This document shows, piece after piece, positions 52,743-60,577 of a DNA stretch of 64,000 nt. A program made the translations under genes and the position numbers. This DNA comes from Aurantiochytrium sp. KH105. Lineage: Eukaryota; Sar; Bigyra; Thraustochytrida; Thraustochytriidae. The notes below the pieces were generated by a model, which saw only the letters and a program-made list of their open reading frames with translations, did no database searches and had not been told where the DNA came from. The DNA is taken from positions 42,246 to 106,245 of the forward strand of contig BGKB01000209.1 in NCBI GenBank assembly GCA_003116975.1, given 5' to 3'. Position 1 is the stretch's first letter. Every line of letters starts with the position of its first letter.

Positions 52743-55094
52743 ATGAGCGCAGCAGGTCAATCGCAAGCATGTCCGAAAAAATCTCTGCCATCGGCTGCAT
52801 CGAAAGCATCAGCATCATCGCAGTCTCTGCCATCTTACAATGATGATGGAAAGATGAAAGCGACAATTTCTGATGAATCTGAACCGAAGCGCATCTCAAA
52901 CGATGTGAACGGAAACAGCGTCGCGCGCAGCAGCAGCAGCAGCATTTATGGTATTTCTGGTAGTATAAATATGAGCAGCAGCAGCAGCAGCACCAGTAGC
53001 GAAAGTATTAGCCAGAAGCCCAGAAACAGCGAGCCCAAGGAACCCCGGCCGACGCAGTCACGACGTCGCGTCAGTGATCTAAGTGATATTCAAAGTCGGC
53101 CAACAACCCTACGTAGGAGAGGCTCGTCGCCTCCGCTACCTTCAACATTTCTCCACCTTGGACCCACTTCGACCCCACCTTCTCGCGCCTTTTCCTCACG
53201 AGGTCACGCCATGAATGTGTCGCACGACGCTGCGCCATGGTCTAGAGAGGATCGGGGCGAAGAGGACAAATGGTGGACAACATCGCAAGAAAAATCTTGC
53301 CGTGACGCAGAGAGTCTATCCAAATGCATCGATTTACCTGCCAAACGAAGCGCAGGCGCGGCAATGGATGCCGACGAAGGTAGTGAGGACCAAGACGCCT
53401 CTGAGTCCACCAATAGGCTGTCGGCTTCATTTTCTTTTCCAAGTGACAAGGTAAGCTCGAGCGCTCTTGCAAACGCAACGAGGGTATCGTTGCAGGTTTC
53501 CGAAACGTCATCCGATACGAATCCCTTCGGCTCTTCCCATAGCAAACTTATCAAAACCGTTAGCGCAGGCCCGTTTCGTTCCACGAATGCAAACCCTTTC
53601 AGCACTGCCAACGCGAACTTTTCAAATTCCGCCAACGCAAACACTTTCAGCACCGCCAATGTGAACCCATCAAAGTCCGCCAAGATAAATCCCTTCAGCA
53701 CTGCCAACGCGAACCTACAAACGCCCGGTGTGGGGTTTTATGCTGGAGCACGTCCGCCTTGGGCAACAACCTCTAAAGGATGTGATGGCAGCGGCAACAG
53801 CGCAAGCTCTGCCAATCCGTTTGCAAGCGCCAATGCCGGCAAGAAAAACCCGTTTGCGACAGAAGCTGCCGGCGGCTCAGTCGTGCGATCTTCGCAGTTC
53901 AACATGTTCGTCGTTGACAATCCTGTTTTGTCTTTGAATTCTGGGGATGCAAATATCTGGCAAACACCAATGCGACTCGAAGTCGATTCTCCGAAAACAA
54001 CATGCAGACGAAGACTCAAGCGCCTCAAGTCGCTGGAGCTGCCCATGGCCGACGCGCGTCAGCTCGTAGCCGCCCTTGTCGCGCCGCGCACAAACTCGCG
54101 GCAATTTGGTGTACACCGCGACGCTGATCTTGCTCTGTGTCCATTCGGCGTCTGTGCGGTACAGGGACCACGCGTGCACATGGAGGACCGCTATTGCGTG
54201 GTAGGCAGCCTCTTGCAGGATCCGTATGCCTCTTTTTTCGGAGTCTTTGATGGTCACGGTGGCAGCAACGTGGCTGACTTTTGCGCCGCAAACCTCTTCA
54301 ATAATGTAGCTGATCAGCTCAAGACGCGTGGGCTGCAGGAAGCGGCTGGGTGTCTTGAGGACGCATTTTTGCAAACAGATGACCAGGTTCGTAACACGCC
54401 GCAACAACTCGCCGGCCGTGATCCACTCGTTGGGTCCACAGCGGTCGCAATGATCATTACGTCGACAGACTGCTATATTGCAAACGTTGGCGATTCGCGT
54501 GCAGTTCTTGTGAGTCATGGAAGATCAGAACCAACAGAGTTGACCGAGGACCACAAACCTAACAACCCTGAGGAACGCAGACGCATCCTCGAGGCGGGAG
54601 GAAGACTTTCTGAAGACAATCGCGTGGAAGGCATTTTGTCAATGTCGCGCGCGATCGGGGACCGCGCCCTTAAAAAGTATGTCATCTCGAGACCCCAAGT
54701 GATTCATCGCAAGCTCGTGTCGGAGGACAAGGCGGTGATTCTGGGTACGGACGGCCTGTGGGATTTCATTAATTGTGTCAATGCCTCAAACATTGTCAAG
54801 CTCGCCGAGTCTCCGCAGCAAGCTGCGGACAAACTCGTCGCAGCCGCTATGAATGGTCGCAGCAATGATAATACTACGGCTCTTGTCGTTGATCTCGACG
54901 CCATGCGCGACGCCTCGGATCTGCGAGTCCAGCAGGCTCGCCGACATGCAGAGGCAACTGCTGCAAAGGCTTCTGCCGCCGCTGCTGCTGCTGCGGAGGA
55001 GGAGGAGGAGGAGGAGGTCGTGCTCGCTCTCCCATCACAGCGCGCGAAAAAGGGCCAGCAACGCGGCCGCAAGAAGCTTACGATCGATGTCTAG
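52743..55094 (+). CDS. PP2C-type Ser/Thr phosphatase with NPF-motif N-terminus
   Basis: The 783-aa product has a long disordered N-terminus and a C-terminal PPM/PP2C domain (about 470-730). Phosphatase motifs are complete: VHMEDRYCV, GVFDGHGG, GSTAVAMII, ANVGDSRAVL, LTEDHKPNNPEE, LSMSRAIGD, ILGTDGLWD and NDNTTALVV, with all Asp residues of the two-metal site present. Activity on phospho-Ser/Thr is expected. The N-terminus has polySer tracts and a degenerate repeat (NPFSTANAN and relatives, 53580-53720). Five NPF tripeptides occur (TNPFG, ANPFS, INPFS, ANPFA, KNPFA), the classical ligand of EH domains in endocytosis. The tail has polyAla, polyGlu and a basic end. The start is the first ATG; the open frame continues upstream only to a GTG. 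Confidence 0.93.
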   Translation: MSAAGQSQACPKKSLPSAASKASASSQSLPSYNDDGKMKATISDESEPKRISNDVNGNSVARSSSSSIYGISGSINMSSSSSSTSSESISQKPRNSEPKEPRPTQSRRRVSDLSDIQSRPTTLRRRGSSPPLPSTFLHLGPTSTPPSRAFSSRGHAMNVSHDAAPWSREDRGEEDKWWTTSQEKSCRDAESLSKCIDLPAKRSAGAAMDADEGSEDQDASESTNRLSASFSFPSDKVSSSALANATRVSLQVSETSSDTNPFGSSHSKLIKTVSAGPFRSTNANPFSTANANFSNSANANTFSTANVNPSKSAKINPFSTANANLQTPGVGFYAGARPPWATTSKGCDGSGNSASSANPFASANAGKKNPFATEAAGGSVVRSSQFNMFVVDNPVLSLNSGDANIWQTPMRLEVDSPKTTCRRRLKRLKSLELPMADARQLVAALVAPRTNSRQFGVHRDADLALCPFGVCAVQGPRVHMEDRYCVVGSLLQDPYASFFGVFDGHGGSNVADFCAANLFNNVADQLKTRGLQEAAGCLEDAFLQTDDQVRNTPQQLAGRDPLVGSTAVAMIITSTDCYIANVGDSRAVLVSHGRSEPTELTEDHKPNNPEERRRILEAGGRLSEDNRVEGILSMSRAIGDRALKKYVISRPQVIHRKLVSEDKAVILGTDGLWDFINCVNASNIVKLAESPQQAADKLVAAAMNGRSNDNTTALVVDLDAMRDASDLRVQQARRHAEATAAKASAAAAAAAEEEEEEEVVLALPSQRAKKGQQRGRKKLTIDV
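53580..53720. repeat. Degenerate coding minisatellite in PP2C gene
   Basis: Units of about 30-36 bp encode variants of NPFSTANAN / SNSANANTFSTANVN, all in frame. Confidence 0.7.
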
Positions 55095-55511
55095 GCCTAG
55101 CCCTGAATCTAGCCACAAATGTCTACATGTGTATGACTTTTATGACTTGGATGCTTGTGTTGTGTCAGTTGTTGGCCTGACCGGAGCAGGAATCGCGGCT
55201 TCCGACGAAAGCTAGCTCGAACTAGTCTGAGAACTAATCGGTGTGCTCGATTGTTTACGAAACTTCCAAAATCGTGGATGTCGCACGAGTCGCATTATTA
55301 GGAAATATATGGCGTAAAACTAGTTTTATCTAGTAAGAAACTAAAATATGCCTTGCATTGTTTACGATTCTTCCAGCAACCGGGATGTCGCGACGCGTGG
55401 CCCCCTATTAATGTAGGGGCGGGCGGTCAAGAAGCAGTCGTACCTTTCTGTGTGTTTGCACGTGCGGCATGTCGCGAGACGCGCAGAGGGCCTCCAATCC
55501 ACGGCAGAACA
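55095..55511. other. Intergenic, no gene seen
   Basis: Lower-GC sequence between two plus-strand genes. TTGTTTACGA(A/T)(A/T)CTTCCA-like segments occur twice (about 55250 and 55358), each followed by a GATGTCGC(A/G) segment; this looks like a short direct duplication. Confidence 0.5.
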
Positions 55512-56660
55512 ATGGCCTCGTTTGAGCAGACCCAAAACGACAACCTCCTCTCGAAGCAAAATCAAAAGAAGAACAAGCGCAGGAGCCACGAAGCACAGGA
55601 GCAAGCAAGCACAGGAGCAAGCAAGCACAGGAGCAAGAGCACCAAGCTCGAAAAAAGAATGTGGGATACAGTACTCATTGTGGGTGCCGGCGGATGCACG
55701 GGTCGTACTGTATTAGACTTGATCGTGAGCGAAAAGAAGGCAGCAAAAGTGGTGCTCACAAGCCGAAGTGGGACTCTGCACGGCCTTCCGTCGAGCGAGA
55801 CCGTGAAAATCGAAGTTGCCGCGCTTGACATGGTCGATGGCGCTGCAGAGGACCTCGCCAATCTCTGCGAGGAAGTGAACCCGGATATCATGTTCTGCTG
55901 CATTGGCCTCAAGCGGTACCATATCAAGGCGTGGGGTCCAAGCTGGCCCAAGATTGCGGACCATCTGCTGCTCGCATGTCAAACTGCGGATGTTCCGCTC
56001 ATCTTCATGGACAACATGTATGCCTTCGGGCCAGAAGGTATGGACAACATGCCCCTGCGCGAGTCTGGCATGGACTTGACGACCAGTGGGGTTAAGACTA
56101 AGCCGCAGGTGCGCGCGCTTATCACTCGCAAGTTTCTCGCAGCAAGCGAAGCTGGCGAAGCCAAGTTGGCCATCGTTCGCGCCTCGGACTTTTTCGGTCC
56201 GCATTGCGACAATAGCATTCTCTCCATGTTGTGGTCAGATGTAATGAAGAAGAAGACCCCAACATTTTTGGGCAATCCTAAAAAGGTCCATGCCCAAACC
56301 TACGTTCCCGACATTGCCCGCGCGCTCATTCTCATCGCGGAGAACCCGGACACCTGGGGCCGTGCATGGCACACGCCTACCCAGCCAGACAGAGTCATGA
56401 CCGACTGGCTTCGTGACATTTATCGCGTCGTTGGTCGCCCGCGCACTGGCAAGCTAAGCTACATGTGTCTCGATGGATTTCTTATGCGCGCGCTAGCGCT
56501 GGCGATTGACGACGTCGGCGGTCTTCGGGACGTCGTCTTCATGTGGCGTGGGGACTATACGGTCAGCTCGGAAGACTTCAAAGCCCGCTTTCCGGACTTT
56601 GAGCCGACGCCTCTCGAAGATGCTTTGCAGGCCACCAACGAATGGTTCGCCAGTCGCTAG
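55512..56660 (+). CDS. Atypical SDR / NAD(P)-binding epimerase-like protein
   Basis: The 382-aa model has a Lys/Gln/Ser-rich N-terminal 50 residues partly made of a short repeat (CAGGAGCAAGCAAGCA-type, 55598-55640), then a Rossmann domain starting TVLIVGAGGCTGRTVLDL with the GxxGxxG motif. Further blocks are VVLTSRSG, a DNMYAFGP strand-loop and LAIVRASDFFGP, in the manner of extended or atypical SDRs (NAD-dependent epimerase/NmrA-like). The YxxxK catalytic pair of classical SDRs is not obvious. Substrate unknown. The ATG at 55659 (MWDTVLIV) would start right at the Rossmann strand and is an equally reasonable start; the repeat-derived N-terminus may be 5' UTR. Confidence 0.82.
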   Translation: MASFEQTQNDNLLSKQNQKKNKRRSHEAQEQASTGASKHRSKSTKLEKRMWDTVLIVGAGGCTGRTVLDLIVSEKKAAKVVLTSRSGTLHGLPSSETVKIEVAALDMVDGAAEDLANLCEEVNPDIMFCCIGLKRYHIKAWGPSWPKIADHLLLACQTADVPLIFMDNMYAFGPEGMDNMPLRESGMDLTTSGVKTKPQVRALITRKFLAASEAGEAKLAIVRASDFFGPHCDNSILSMLWSDVMKKKTPTFLGNPKKVHAQTYVPDIARALILIAENPDTWGRAWHTPTQPDRVMTDWLRDIYRVVGRPRTGKLSYMCLDGFLMRALALAIDDVGGLRDVVFMWRGDYTVSSEDFKARFPDFEPTPLEDALQATNEWFASR

Positions 56661-57050
56661 TAGAATGAACGAACGAACGAGTGTAAGCGAATCTGCACCC
56701 TTTAGGAAATTTCGTAAAATTCATTGCATGGCGTCAACTTTTCGAGAGGTTTGCACGATCAGCCTCATGATAAAGGCAAGCCTCACGGAAGAAGGTTCCA
56801 CTATCAAACGATTTTTATTTCTGCAAATTACCTTCTTTCATCGGTCTAGTTGAACAACACTATCGGGAGCAGGGCGTTTGGCTCGCGTCGGCAGAAGCGT
56901 GGCGGTCTCGTTCCAAAGATATGGGCATGCGCATGAATGAAAAGCAAGCTACTCCGTTTTCAATCTTTTGCATCAATGACTAGTATACCGAATGGAGAGG
57001 AAGCGAGAGAGTAGTGGCTGAAAGAAGGAAAGAAAGAAGGGTCATTTCCC
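56661..57050. other. Convergent 3' region, no gene seen
   Basis: It lies between the SDR-like gene (plus) and the GT-A-like gene (minus). GAAC repeats follow the SDR stop. AT-richer, no coding frame. Confidence 0.5.
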
Positions 57051-58292
57051 CTAGGGCTCGAGGGAGATGTGCTGGACAATTCCGGGGTCGATGCCAAGCG
57101 CGTCAAGCTGAGCGGCGGGGCGGTCAATCTTGGATTGCATCTTCTTGCGATGCCAATCGCGACGTGCCTCGTCGCCCTGGAAGTCGGTCCTCCAAGTGTC
57201 TGCACGCAAAAGAGCGCGGTGCAACAGGAGTTTCGCCTTGGCCTGACGAGGCATTATGCGCTGCAAAATAGAAATGGTAGATACCTCTTCGACACCGGCA
57301 GAGATGCCCTCGTGCGGGAGACCCTCTGCAACGAGACTAAAACCGGTAAGTGCAAGTTTGCCGACCGCCCAGACGGCCAAGGTGTTCCAGGGCGAGGTTC
57401 TCCCGTTGAGCACATGCCAGCCGGAGGAAAACAGATGATCGTTCGGAAAAGCAGCCCCTGCGACAAGCGTGTCGCCAAGCTGAAGCTGCGCGACAAGTGC
57501 GCGTATTACATCAGGTGGAACGTCCACCTCGAGCGACTGGAAACAAATATACTTGAAGCCATGGTTTGCTGCAAAGCTCGTGAGGGCATTGAGCGCAGGC
57601 ACAAACTTGCCCCAAGGCGAAACGGGCAGCACGTGCACTTGCTTTCCGCCCTGATGTTGCTGACGAGCACTCGTCTGTGCAGCGTTGACGAGGGCGCGGA
57701 TCTTGTCGACGGTCCCGGGAGATGCACCTACGGCAATAACCACTGTGTCTGCAATGGCGAGCGCGCATCGAAGGAAGCCTCCCAAAACTTTGACGTCTAC
57801 GTCTTCTTTGGTAGCCTCTGCAAAATGAAGTCTTGTGGCCACGACAAGATCACCCTGCCAGCTTGACGGTGCTCTGAGCTCTGCGATTGGCGTCGTGGCC
57901 GTCAATAAAGTGGGTGACGATGCTGATGATGATGCTGATGCTGATGCCGATGCTGATGCTGGTGTCGATGACGATGGCGCGGCATCACGTTGCGGGGCTG
58001 GCGACGATTGCGAAGGTGTGGACGCGTCCTTTGCGGGAGGCGTCGACGTGTTCAGAGGAGCTGCTGTTTTCGATGCCGCGCGTGCCGCGGTTGTCGCAGA
58101 AGCTGCAGCAGCGGCCGCCGCCAAGGGGTCGCGGGTGCCCGAAGTTGACGATGGCGGTGGCGATGGCTGCGCAGCGACGGGCGCAGCCTGGCTGGCGCCG
58201 GGTCGCGAGGACGAGGACGAGCTCCCAAGTCCGAGCTCTTCGGGAGGCACCGTGTTCTGGCGCGCCGTCCACAAGAAAGGAAGATCAGACAT
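57051..58292 (-). CDS. GT-A-like (nucleotide-diphospho-sugar transferase fold) protein
   Basis: The 413-aa product has a low-complexity N-terminus (Ala/Ser/Pro/Thr-rich, about 15-145) and a globular C-terminal domain. That domain opens with LVVATRLHFAEAT, continues with ADTVVIAVGASPGTVDKIRA, SPWGKFVPALNALTSFA and GFKYICFQSLEVDVP, and ends with LNGRTSPWNTLAVW and EEVSTISILQRIMPR. The alternation and the 'SLEVD' element at the place of a DxD-like motif suit a GT-A glycosyltransferase or related fold. I believe similar proteins occur in several marine protists, without known function. The frame is open upstream to 58529 with other ATG codons, but the chosen start (MSDLPFLW) begins the plausible protein. 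It is followed on the same strand by no close gene downstream. Confidence 0.7.
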   Translation of the reverse strand: MSDLPFLWTARQNTVPPEELGLGSSSSSSRPGASQAAPVAAQPSPPPSSTSGTRDPLAAAAAAASATTAARAASKTAAPLNTSTPPAKDASTPSQSSPAPQRDAAPSSSTPASASASASASSSASSPTLLTATTPIAELRAPSSWQGDLVVATRLHFAEATKEDVDVKVLGGFLRCALAIADTVVIAVGASPGTVDKIRALVNAAQTSARQQHQGGKQVHVLPVSPWGKFVPALNALTSFAANHGFKYICFQSLEVDVPPDVIRALVAQLQLGDTLVAGAAFPNDHLFSSGWHVLNGRTSPWNTLAVWAVGKLALTGFSLVAEGLPHEGISAGVEEVSTISILQRIMPRQAKAKLLLHRALLRADTWRTDFQGDEARRDWHRKKMQSKIDRPAAQLDALGIDPGIVQHISLEP

Positions 58293-58573
58293 ACTTGCGA
58301 GCTTGCGTTCACAGTGTCGTCTGCTAGTCGTCAGGGTATCGAGTTTGGTGGACAAAAAACACCACTGATAGACCGCCCGACTAAGGAGTAGACTTTCAGG
58401 CCTCGCAAAGAGCATTGAGCGAGAAGTAGGAATATAGATTGTTCGGCATGAATGCATGATGCGACAAGAGAAGACGACGACGACGAAGAAGAAGAAGTAA
58501 AGGTGGAAAAGCTCAGACAGAGGAAGCAAAAGGGCCAGGCCAGAATCAAATGGCCAGAATAGTCTTATTGTTA

Positions 58574-59443
58574 TTACCTCTTCCTACGCGAGGAGCGACC
58601 GCCGTTGCCGTTGCCGCCGGCATTGTTGTTGCGCGAAGGCGGAGTCGGGGGCGCCAGCTGCGTGGGCTCGGCCTCGCCCTCTGTGCGCTCGAGGATGCCA
58701 GGCACGTAGCGGTGAAAGTATGACATGAGACCCATTTGCCTCGCGCGGCGGATCGCCCGTCCGATGTTGCGCTGCTTCTTTTTGGAAAGACCCGTCTTGT
58801 AGCGCGGAAGAATCTTGCCCATGGGCGACATGAAGCGGCTGAGGAACCAGAGGTTGGTGAAGTGAATTTCCTGGCCAGTTCGCTCCAGACGCGCTGGCCG
58901 TGGCGTGCGGGCCGCGAAGCGGCGATTGCTGACATTCTGCATATTGTCGCGACCCTCCATGAAAGAAACCGGGTCAAAGGTTGACCCAGGCTTGAACTCG
59001 CTCCGCTGCAACCTCTCTACAAAGAGCTCCTTGATATCTGCCGGGGTGGACAGCGGCCGCGTGTCGGCGCGTGGCGCGGGCACCGGAGACCTTCCCGAAG
59101 ACCCTTCGCGGGGAGGCTTGCCCATGACCTCGCGCACGCGCTCCTCGTCAACAGGCACAAAGCCCTTGCGCACGAGATTGCCCGAGAACGAGTTCAAGAG
59201 ATCGTCTTCGGAGACGGCGTCCATTTCAAAGGAGTTAGCTGCCTTTTGCTGCTTGTCGTCGCCTTTGTTGCCGCTGCCACCATCTTCGCCGCCCTTGTCG
59301 CCTCCGGGGGTCGAGGGCGTCGAGGTCGAGAAGAACGCCGTGGCGCTGCGCGCCGGGACGGCGTGCCTGGTCCACGGTAGCGCGCTCGCGCGCGCGGGCG
59401 CGCTGCGCGCGGCCGCCACCAGCAGCCCCATGCCCAGCCTCAT
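58574..59443 (-). CDS. Mitochondrial small-subunit ribosomal protein bS18m
   Basis: The 289-aa product has an N-terminal Ala/Arg-rich presequence (MRLGMGLLVAAARSAPARAS) for mitochondrial import, a long acidic/Gly linker, and a bS18 core at about 195-255. The core reads IHFTNLWFLSRFMSPMGKIL, then PRYKTGLSKKKQRNIGRAIRRARQMGL, matching the bacterial pattern in which the chain binds 16S rRNA on the platform with bS6. The C-terminal 40 residues are Asn/Gly/Arg-rich. Bacterial bS18 is about 75 aa, so most of the protein is extension, as is common in protist mitoribosomes. A second ATG four codons in (59431) is also possible. Confidence 0.9.
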   Translation of the reverse strand: MRLGMGLLVAAARSAPARASALPWTRHAVPARSATAFFSTSTPSTPGGDKGGEDGGSGNKGDDKQQKAANSFEMDAVSEDDLLNSFSGNLVRKGFVPVDEERVREVMGKPPREGSSGRSPVPAPRADTRPLSTPADIKELFVERLQRSEFKPGSTFDPVSFMEGRDNMQNVSNRRFAARTPRPARLERTGQEIHFTNLWFLSRFMSPMGKILPRYKTGLSKKKQRNIGRAIRRARQMGLMSYFHRYVPGILERTEGEAEPTQLAPPTPPSRNNNAGGNGNGGRSSRRKR

Positions 59444-60577
59444 CTCCGCCTTGCCGCCGCCCGCTCCGCCGCGCCGAGCGCCTGCCGCGCCCGAGGACGA
59501 GCGCCCGCCGCGCCTCGCGCCGCCCCGCTCGCGCCCCGCTGCCCGTGCGCCGCCGCCGCCGCTCGCCTCGCGCTCTCGCAGTGCGTCTTTGCTCTCTCCG
59601 TCTGGTCGCGCTCAGCTCCTCCAGCAGCCGCACGTCCAGCAGCGGCAGCAGCGGCAGCAGCGGCAGCAGCGGCAGCGGGGAGAGAACAGAACACCGCGCG
59701 CTGATGCCATCATCATGATGGCACGATGATCACGACGCAAAAGAACGGGTCTCCGGAACAAGCTCAGCTCAGCTCAGCTCAGCTGCTAGCACAGAAGGAA
59801 AGGAGCTGGAGAGGGCGGGCCTCGTGTGGCCAGCTGCGCGGGGCGGGAGCAGACGTGCATTGATGTGGCAAAGGGATTGCGGGAAAGGTCGATGAAAAAC
59901 CGGGAAAAGAATTACGTAACATCAAGCTGAGCCTGAGCTGAGCGGCTCGTGCTGTGCTTTGAGGTGTGGTCATAAACTTGGGAAGACGCGACTTGGAGCT
60001 GCCGTCGACCTTTAAGAGGATCATTTGATTTGCATGGCGTGAAATGGTATGGCATGGACTGCCATGTCATGACATGGACTCGCAGATCGAATCAGATCCT
60101 GAGGAAGCAAGATTGTTACGTGGACGATAGCCATATTCATGCAAGACTCTCCCTCCTTCCTTTGACCTAGAAAAATACTTTTCGTATGATTCGCCACGTG
60201 CAAACCGTGTTGTTTTTTAATTTTAAAATTCTATAGCTCTTGCTAGTCCTACCAGTCTACAAGAGCTGCCGATCGGCGAGCAAGGAAAAGAAAAAGTTGT
60301 GTCATTTTCAATTTGGTCTTCTGACAGTGAGTGCAAGGTAATCTTAGATAAGAAAGTGGGGCTACTTGTGGTTGGCGTTTGGTTCGCCAAAGACGAGCCC
60401 GGGCCGTGACGACGCAGCCTTGCGTTCGGGTCTGGCATCGCATACACTGGAGTTCTTCTTCGTTGTAGAAAACCTGAGAGCAAAAGGAAAAAAGATTCGG
60501 GCGGCGAAACACGTTTCCGCTGTACACTGCAAGGCGCCCTGGGCGACTCGCAAGAAAAAGAAAGGTTCGGAGTTGGG
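59444..60577. other. Intergenic with triplet and AGCTC repeats
   Basis: It contains CAGCGG/CAGCAG repeats (59636-59678) and AGCTC repeats (59759-59784). It should hold the bS18m promoter and the 3' UTR of the next minus-strand gene. No coding frame with a domain. Confidence 0.55.
59636..59784. repeat. CAGCGG and AGCTC short tandem repeats
   Basis: GCAGCGGCA repeats at 59636-59678 and five AGCTC units at 59759-59784. Confidence 0.85.
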
